Shown here: in pieces, positions 57,500 through 64,000 of the stretch
How positions within the stretch are numbered: the first letter of the stretch is position 1
Layout of the letters: each line of letters opens with the position of its first letter
Source of the DNA: Proteles cristata cristata
Lineage: Eukaryota; Chordata; Mammalia; Carnivora; Hyaenidae
Assembly (NCBI GenBank): GCA_017311185.1
Contig: JAESUZ010003530.1
Coordinates: forward strand, 310,001-374,000
Length of the DNA stretch: 64,000 bases
Reading direction: 5' to 3'
The notes under the pieces: generated by a model
What the model was told of the DNA's origin: nothing
The model's database searches: none
What the model saw: only the letters and a program-made list of their open reading frames with translations
Program-made: the position numbers and the translations under genes

Positions 57500-57960
57500 T
57501 CAAGACCTTGACATGGGTGTTTCATTTAAATTCCCCAGCAGCTCTGTGCTGTGGGCATTGTTCTCATTTTCCTCCTAGGATAGGTTAGGAGACTGAAGGA
57601 CTCCAAGGGTCAGGAACTCGTCCAGGTGCACCCTGGTTTTTTTTTTTTTTTTAATTTTTAATGTTTTATTTATTTCTAGGAGAGAGAGAGAGACAGCGTG
57701 AGCAGGGGAGGGTCAGAGAGAGAGGGAGTCACAGACTGAAACAGGCTCCAGGCTCTGAGCTGGCAGTCAGCACAGAGCCCGACGCGGGGCTCGAACCCAC
57801 GAACCGCGAGATCATGACCTAAGCGAAAGTCGGACGCTTAACCGACTAAGCCACCCAGGCGCCCCGCAGGTGCACCCTGTTAATACGTGGCAGAGCGAGC
57901 CAGCCTGAAGCCAGAGCCCTCTCAGTGGCCAGACTCTCAGCCACTAAGCGTGGGGTGGCC
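57500..57960 (-). repeat. MIR split by a SINE
   Basis: 57500-57635 and 57880-57960 join to a reverse MIR (ttaaattccccagcagctct ... gtggcagagcgagccagcct). Confidence 0.8.
57623..57879 (-). mobile_element. CAN-SINE, young subfamily, in APPL2 intron 2
   Basis: Insert 57636-57866 with perfect 13-bp flanks (caggtgcaccctg); nearly identical to the copies at 17464 and 47162. Confidence 0.97.
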
Positions 57961-58368
57961 TGAACAGGAAGTAGCAGTAGAGATGGAAAGAAGTGGGTGA
58001 ATTTCCGAGGTGTTTAGGAGGCAGGTTGGTGATTGGATGTGAAGGGGTCACATGTATGAAGGATGAGTCAGGAGAGTTGAACAACAGGGCGGGTAGTTGG
58101 GAGCACATAGGAGGAGATGAGGGTGTGGGTATGTGTGTGTGGCAGGAATGACAGGGATGCCAGTCATAATTCTTTCTTGAGAGGCTGATTTGGGGTGTCC
58201 AACGTGGAGGAAGAGCTTGTTGAAAGTTCACATCTAGAGTTTAGGCCGGAGCTACAGATTTACAGACTGTACTGTGTTATACAAGTGTAACTTAATTGGA
58301 ACGAATTTTAAAACCCAAAATAACTCCCTGTGATCTTGGGTGATTTTACTTCTTTGGTTAAGACATTC

Positions 58369-58635
58369 AGAAACTGGGAACAGGGGCGCCTGGGTGGCTC
58401 AGTCGGTTAAGTGTCTGACTTCGGCTCAGTTCATGATCTCACAGTTCATGAGTTCGAGCCCCGTGTCGGGCTCTGTGCTGACAGCTAGCTCAGAGCCTGG
58501 AGCCTGCTTCCTATTCTGTGTGTCCCTTTCTCTCTGACCCTCCCCTGCTCACGCTGTCTCTCAATCTCTCTCTCTCTCTCTCTCTCTCTCAGAAATAAAT
58601 AAAAAACATTAAAAAAAAAAAAGAAACTGGGGACA
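58369..58635 (+). mobile_element. CAN-SINE in APPL2 intron 2
   Basis: Insert 58383-58621; flanks agaaactgggaaca and agaaactggggaca. Contains a TC run (58565-58590). Confidence 0.95.
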
Positions 58636-58639
58636 TATT

Positions 58640-59225
58640 ATGTTGATTTTTTAAACCCTACTCATTTATATCGTATGATTTTATATCTTTCTCTACATAG
58701 CCAACATTTTTTAAAAAATAGGAATTTTTTTATTGCACTTTAACACCTGAACTTAACTGCTATTCAGTAACTTGAATATTGTCATTAAATGATTTATCTC
58801 TTGTTTAAGGTTTAGGATCCCCAAGACTTAGGGACTGTGTCTCTGTCACCTCAAGAGTCTCTGTTCTGCCTTTCCATGTCTGTCAGAATCATTTACTTGG
58901 AGATGTCCAAATACTTTCTTTATGTGCTTTTTCTTTTGGGCCAGAAAACTACATTTTGCCAAAATTAAGTGGGTCGTACATTCCAAGAGTCTGTAAACTG
59001 GCTTGTAATTCACACCACATGATCATCACATGGGTTCTCTACTGGCCAGAAACCCTTCCTCCCGCCTCGGCATTTCCTGCAGCAGAGGCTTGCGGGAAGG
59101 GCTGGCCAGTGCTGCCAGCCTCAGTGGCGGAGTCCGGCAGTGGCCATCAGCATCCGGATGGGTTGGGTTAGGGTCATGTGGTTTTCAGGTCCATTTAAAT
59201 GCTTTGGTGTTTTGTTTCTTTTTAA
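58640..59225. other. no recognised feature
   Basis: Intronic; nothing recognised. Confidence 0.5.
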
Positions 59226-59229
59226 TTAA

Positions 59230-59335
59230 AACACACACACACACACACACACACTTTTCTGACTCTTCTTTGATCAGTTTGTGTGTGTGTGTGCGTGTGT
59301 ATACATACAAATATGGATGGATGTGTGTGTGTATA
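59230..59335 (+). repeat. (CA)n and (TG)n microsatellites
   Basis: CA run at 59230-59253, then after about 25 bp a TG run (59279-59300) and a TATG/TGTG tract to 59335. Complementary runs could pair as a hairpin. Confidence 0.93.
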
Positions 59336-59339
59336 GTAA

Positions 59340-60090
59340 TACTTATCTGTGTTTTCATTCAACTTTTTTCCTCTAAGTTGTGCTTTCTTGGTTTATTTAA
59401 CATTATTCCTTACACATTTCACACCTAGACATGTTGAATTAATAGGATTTTATAATTTTTTTTTAACAACACAGGCACTTAGCAAGATGTTTTTTTCATC
59501 ATTCTATTTTAGAAACCAGATTTATGCTGCTTATAAATGACAAATGTTCATAGGAGATACTTTGAATCAGACCAGGTGGTAAATTTCTGTATTCTGCTAG
59601 GGCGAATGCCACTGGACCTCAGTTTCAGAAAGAAGAATGAGAAAAACTAGAGGAACGTTCTGTGAGCAGTTTTGCTGATTGTAGCCGGTTTGGGGGAAAT
59701 GTTAAATTTTATTTGATGTAAGCAGTAGAATGAAGCTATGGTCTGTGAGCTGTTCTCAGCGGTTTGCAGCAATCCCTGCAGTCACGTCTGGTCTCCTAAC
59801 TGTCAGATGTGCCTTTGCACATGGTGGGAAGTGAGTACCTCATTGTGAGTCATTTGACCGAGAGAAGCAGAACTACCACGGCAGACACAGGTTACTTGGA
59901 AACGTGTGCTGTCTTGCACACTGTCGGCTAACTGCGTTGAAAACCTCCACAGTGTCTGAATAGATGCATACGTACGCATACTCAGTTCAGCCTCAAATTT
60001 TTCATTTAAGACATTGGATATACAGAACCACATATACAGTCAAATAGATCTGCCATAATTGTGTTTCTTTCTTGGAGAGGTTAAAAAATT
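59340..60090. other. no recognised feature
   Basis: Intronic; nothing recognised. Confidence 0.5.
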
Positions 60091-60099
60091 TTAAATCTT

Positions 60100-60305
60100 T
60101 GGGGCGCCTGGGTTGCTCAGTCTGTTAAGTGACTTTTGATTTCAGCTCAGGTCATGATCCCACGGTTCATGAGATCAAGCCCCGAGCTGGACTCTACACT
60201 GACAATACGACCCTGCTTGGGATTCTCTCTCACCCTCTCTCTTTCTCTCTCTCTCTCTCTCTCTGCCTCCCCCGCCCCCCCAACAAAAATACAAAACAAA
60301 GTAGT
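60100..60305 (+). mobile_element. CAN-SINE in APPL2 intron 2
   Basis: Head ggggcgcctgggttgctcag, shortened by about 10 bp after gttaagtg; tail acaaaaatacaaaacaaa. Confidence 0.9.
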
Positions 60306-60539
60306 AGGCTATTAAGTTTTGGGGGAATTAAGAGATTTTGGCCTGCACGGGGTGGGGTCAGTCCTTCTACCCACTGCGTTGTTCAAGGGTCCACAGTATG
60401 GAGCTACCAAGTTAAGCAAGCTAACATACCTACTTGGGAAATAAAATGAGAGGAGTGGACTTCCAGGAGTGTGAACTTGTAATGAGGATGGGAACGGGTT
60501 TAGAAGGCAGATAGGGTCAGAAGTGCTTATTTTAGTGAT

Positions 60540-60785
60540 AGAAATAATAGTTATATTTGTTGAGCACATAAACATACCACACGCTAGGCTAAGCATCCCC
60601 TTTGTAGAGCCTCCGTTAGCTTTCACAGGAAAGGAGTGGGATTACTCCAGCACGTGTTTGCAGGTCAGTAAACGGAGGCTCAGTTCGTGTAGCTTGCCTA
60701 ATGTCACAGTGTCACAACTGGAATTTTACTCGGGTCTTTGACTCCAAAACCCGCAGTCCCGCTCCAAACCACTATGCTGGACTCT
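60540..60785 (-). repeat. MIR
   Basis: tttgttgagcacataaacat, ggaaaggagtgggattactc, gtgtcacaactggaatttta. Confidence 0.8.
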
Positions 60786-60884
60786 TCAGACACACTGGTC
60801 TCCAGAACTGGCGGCAGAGGCTAAGGAAGGAGGAGCGTTCAGAGGTTGTTCTTGCTGCTCTGGAGCAGCCGAACAGCTTTGTAG

Positions 60885-61650
60885 CCCGGTGCAGGCTCGC
60901 TGTCTGGCGTTTCGGTTACCTGCGGCCAACTGCAGCCTGGAAGCAAGTGCTCTTCCTCCCAACACATCGGTGATGGTCAATGGTAGCCTAATGGTACATC
61001 ATTCACCTCCCTTCTTCTCACCACTCAGGCGTCTTACCGTCTCACACCATCACAGGAGGGAGGGGGAGTGCTGCATGAGGTATTTTGAAAGAGAGACCAC
61101 TTTCGCTTAGCTTTCATGACAGTATACAGTTGACCCTTGAACAACGCAAGGGCTGGGGCGCTGACCCCCACACCGTTGAAAATCCTCATGTAACTTGACT
61201 CCCCCCAGATTTAACTACTAATAGCCTACTGTTGACCAGAAGCCTTCCAATAACATAAAGAGTATACTAACATGTATTTTGTATATTGTATGTATTGTAT
61301 ACAGTATGCTTACAATAAAATAAGCTAGAGGAAAGATGTTATTAAGAAAATCACGGGGAGAAAATACATTTACAGCACCGTATGTATTTATTGAAAAAAT
61401 TTGTTTAGGTTGACCTGTATTGTTTAAACCCATATTTTTCAAGGGTCAACTGTATTGTAATTTTTCCATTTTGCTCTTAGGTATTGTTAATTTCTCACTG
61501 TGCATAATTTATATATTAAAGCTTTATCATAAGTATGTATTATAGGAAAAAAACATAGCATATATGGAATTCAGGGCTAGCCATGATTTCAGGCATCCAC
61601 CCGGGGCCTGGCTGTGTGTCCCCCATGGAAAGGGGGACCCCTGTATGTTA
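60885..61650 (-). mobile_element. Tigger-type fossil, interrupted by a second Tigger-type element
   Basis: Left part has gtttcggttacctgcggcca; right part has tttatcataagtatgtatta, catgatttcaggcatccacc and aagggggacccctgtatgt. These are the ends of a non-autonomous pogo/Tigger family. The outer edges are not precise. The interior carries the element at 61127-61452. Confidence 0.7.
61127..61452 (+). mobile_element. MER2-like (Tigger2-type) non-autonomous element
   Basis: Begins cagttgacccttgaacaac and ends with its inverted form tttttcaagggtcaactg, flanked by TA on both sides (61125-61126 and 61453-61454). Internal actaatagcctactgttgac is as in MER2. The middle is deleted. Confidence 0.85.
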
Positions 61651-61974
61651 GAGGTGGGAGCCAATTCCTTTTTGTATCCATAGTAACTTTCCTTGTTGAA
61701 TTAGTTTTTACGCATAATTGTTTTTAGTCAGTGCATTTTAATAGCCCTGAAAACCAGTCAAATTGAGGTGGATACGACAGGGACTGAGAAGCAGTGTGTA
61801 TGTAGCTTAAGGTGTGAGGGAGCAGAGAGCCTGAGTAGCTTCTGGAAACCGCTTCGGAGACCTAGCAGTTGTCTTGCATGGAGGGGCCTAGAGCTTTTCC
61901 TCGGGATGGCTTTGAAGGCTTTCCGATTGGTAGCCAAGATGATTCTGGGTGAGAGACGCTCACTTAGGTACAGG

Positions 61975-62175
61975 GGTTAAGTGGCGTTGGACTCACAGAT
62001 CTGAGCTCCATGTTGGCTGCTTGCTGTGTGATGTTGGGCAGGTCACTTGTTTGCTTGAATTTCCTTATCAGTTGACAGAGGCCATAATAACGGCTGCCTC
62101 ATCAGGTTGTTGTGAGGGTTCATAGAGTTTCCCTGTGAAGGGCTAAGATCAGTCACTGGCGCCAAGGGCTCTGGG
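61975..62175 (+). repeat. MIR
   Basis: ttggactcacagatctgagc, gtgatgttgggcaggtcact, gcctcatcaggttgttgtga. Confidence 0.85.
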
Positions 62176-62385
62176 TGTTAATTGTCTTTTTTTTTTTTTT
62201 TTTAATTTTTATTTGAGAGAGAGCATGAGAGGGGGTGGGGGGATCTCAGGCAGGTACTACACTCAGCTCAGCATGGAGCCCAATGTGGGGCTCCATCCCC
62301 TGGAGAGATCCTGACCTGAGCCAAAATCAAGAGTCAGACACTTAACCAACTGAGCCACCCAAGCGCCCCTGGGTGTTAATCATCT
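62170..62385 (-). mobile_element. CAN-SINE in APPL2 intron 2
   Basis: Insert about 62187-62370; flanks tgggtgttaat. 17-T tail. Confidence 0.92.
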
Positions 62386-62469
62386 TCTAAGTCTTATAAT
62401 AACAGTAGTTAAGATGGCACATTACACTGGGTCTCTTATTTGAGTTAAATAGGAGCCTGGCCCTCTGAT

Positions 62470-63320
62470 CTTGACTTTCTTGAAGGAGCAGTTTATACTT
62501 GCTTTCTTCACTCGTTCCCTTGATGCTTGATACTCACTCTTCAGGCCACCTTGGTCTGGCCTCCCTCTCCATCTTGCTGTGGGGGCTGCTTACTGCTGAA
62601 ATCATACCCTCTCTGCCCGCAGGCCCTGGGGAGCACCTGATCCTTTAATGACACCCCTCTTAAAACAGTCTTGCTTTGGTTCCTGCGACAAGACCCCCTC
62701 TAGTCCCTTCCTAGTTCTCTGCCCATCCTTCTAGGTGTTTCCCCTTTCCTAGCACCCTGTTGCTGCCTACCCTTAAGTCTTAATGTTCTCCACAATCCCA
62801 TTGGAACCCTCTGCTTAGTCTCTATTTGGTTCCAGGGCTAAGGTCACTTCAGCAAGCCTGGCCATTTTGGAACCTGTTTGTAGTCCTTGTCTCTGGGTCT
62901 TTATTCCAAAAACACTTGCCTCTTGGTGCTGTGGGGAATGAGTGCACAGCCCTTACCTGATTCAGCAGTCTCCTGATCCCTCTTCCTGCTTTCAAGGAGG
63001 TGTCCACCCCCCTCAGCCCTCCTCTACCCTACAGCTGAGTGAATCACTTCTAAACCTCCCTTCCCTCCCTGTCTTCAGATGCTTCTGTAGCTCTCTGTAA
63101 CTTCAGGGTAGAGGCTCAACTCCTCAGCAAGGTGTGTGCAAAGCGCTTCATGAACTGAGTATAGCCTACTCTTCTACGCTCGTGTTTGCTTGTTCCAGAA
63201 TATGCCACACCCTCTACATGTTTTGAGATTTTGCTGCCATTCCTGCTGCCAGGAATCTCCATCAACTCCTTGCCCTGACAAGTAGCCTTTCTGGCTTTAA
63301 GACCTCACGTTCGAGGTCTC
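62470..63320 (+). repeat. L2 (3' UTR region)
   Basis: ctttcttcactcgttccctt, cttcaggccaccttggtctg, ttgttccagaatatgccaca, ctgccattcctgctgccagg follow plus-strand L2 in pieces, perhaps two overlapping copies. Confidence 0.6.
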
Positions 63321-64000
63321 TGGCACCTTTCCTTCCTTCCTTTTGTCCCTTCCTGGCCAAAGCACGGCAGTGTGCCCGGATGTCCTGTACACTGGTTGGT
63401 CAGAATGCTTATGGTGCAGCGAGTGTGCGGTGTCCTTGACCCTCTGGAGCATGAGATCCCAGAGAGCACATTCTGCAGATTAACGTCCATGTCCTCAGGA
63501 GGCATTGTGCCCGAAACACAGCTTCCTGCCTTTGTTCTTGTGCAGCCCAGCTCGAGGGCTCCTGGACCTGGCTTTGTTGCGAGCACCATGGTGACAGAGA
63601 CTTTCCCCTACCGGGTTTGCAGCAGCATTGCTGAGATTGAAGCAAGTGCCTCTATTGTGACTTTGACCCCAGTGGGCTTCCTCTGCCCCTGCTCCCAGCC
63701 TCTCCATTGCTAGTCACCGTGGGTGTGCCACCAGCAGGGGCCTTTGGGTGGCTTGGGATGACAGTTACAGTACCTTAAGCACTCCGTGCCACTCTGAGAT
63801 AAACATTGCTTTTCTAAAAGCTTGGTTTTCCTTTCCATGCAGGTTTGCTAATCACTGCTATTTTCTGCCTTGGCAGGAGCTGTGGAGATTCTATCTAATA
63901 TAGGAGATGCTGTCAGTCAGCACTTTGTCAGGTTATCTTTTTTAAGGATTCTCACAAGGTATCAAATACCATAGGCAGTAGCCAGAGAGCGGTTCCAGAA
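63321..64000. other. no recognised feature
   Basis: Intronic. Overlapping frames on both strands (63305-63713) reach 70-113 codons, but none has a recognisable domain or splice context. Confidence 0.5.

Larger units (their letters stand above)
56494..64000 (+). other. APPL2: APPL2 intron 2 (5' part, runs off the window)
   Basis: Begins with a GTATCT donor and continues to the window edge with no recognisable third exon. It holds MIR, L2, four SINEs, CA/TG microsatellites and a nested DNA-transposon pair. The length so far is at least 7.5 kb. An unrecognised short alternative exon cannot be ruled out. Confidence 0.8.

Noticed and set aside
63305..63713. Overlapping frames of 70-113 codons on both strands near the right edge
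   Set aside because: Considered as APPL2 exon 3 or an embedded gene, but no APPL-like peptide, no matching phase and no recognised domain.
1..64000. tRNA genes, CRISPR arrays, operons or phage
   Set aside because: tRNA-like boxes occur only inside SINEs and the one chimera. Short direct repeats are target duplications or microsatellites. The DNA is vertebrate.

Overview
This is mammalian nuclear DNA, almost certainly from a cat-family (Felidae or close feliform) carnivore. About fifty copies of a tRNA-derived CAN-SINE lie on both strands. Each has a gcctgggtggctcag head and an AATAAA-rich tail, and most are bounded by clear target-site duplications. Several recently inserted, 5'-truncated L1 tails are of matching carnivore type. 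There are no bacterial genes, operons, phage or CRISPR. Nearly all open frames longer than 60 codons lie inside L1, SINE or simple repeats and are not genes.

One gene is recognised. A CpG island at about 48.7-49.4 kb holds the promoter and first coding exon of APPL2 (plus strand). The second coding exon is at 56395-56493. Together they encode the first 51 residues of the protein, the start of its BAR domain. Intron 1 is 7,162 bp. Intron 2 runs past the right edge; the next exon was not found. The first 48 kb are upstream intergenic DNA.

Layout. 0-48.7 kb: a dense mosaic of SINEs, three young L1 3' ends (3.6, 9.4 and 12.2-13.4 kb), older L1 pieces (1.4, 15.2, 21.4-23.3, 30.0 and 40.8 kb), ancient MIR and L2 remnants, MaLR-like and ERV-like solo LTRs (26.0, 35.3 and 41.5 kb), DNA-transposon fossils (31.7 and 33.3 kb), an AT-rich minisatellite (19.3-20.1 kb) and an ATC-rich tract (14.5 kb). 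48.7-49.4 kb: CpG island and exon 1. 49.4-64 kb: APPL2 introns 1 and 2, with MIR, L2, SINEs, a nested Tigger-type pair (about 60.9-61.65 kb) and one unidentified 99-codon open stretch (54.6 kb).

The most informative observations concern genome evolution. These are a probable tRNA-Gly/L1 template-switch chimera with a 15-bp target duplication (235-479), two SINE clusters formed by repeated insertion at the same target, a tiny (about 63 bp) L1 tail insertion inside a DNA transposon, and a CTG/CTA repeat about 390 bp downstream of APPL2 exon 1. I found no convincing new multi-gene system. Family names for repeats come from memory of consensus sequences; no database search was possible.
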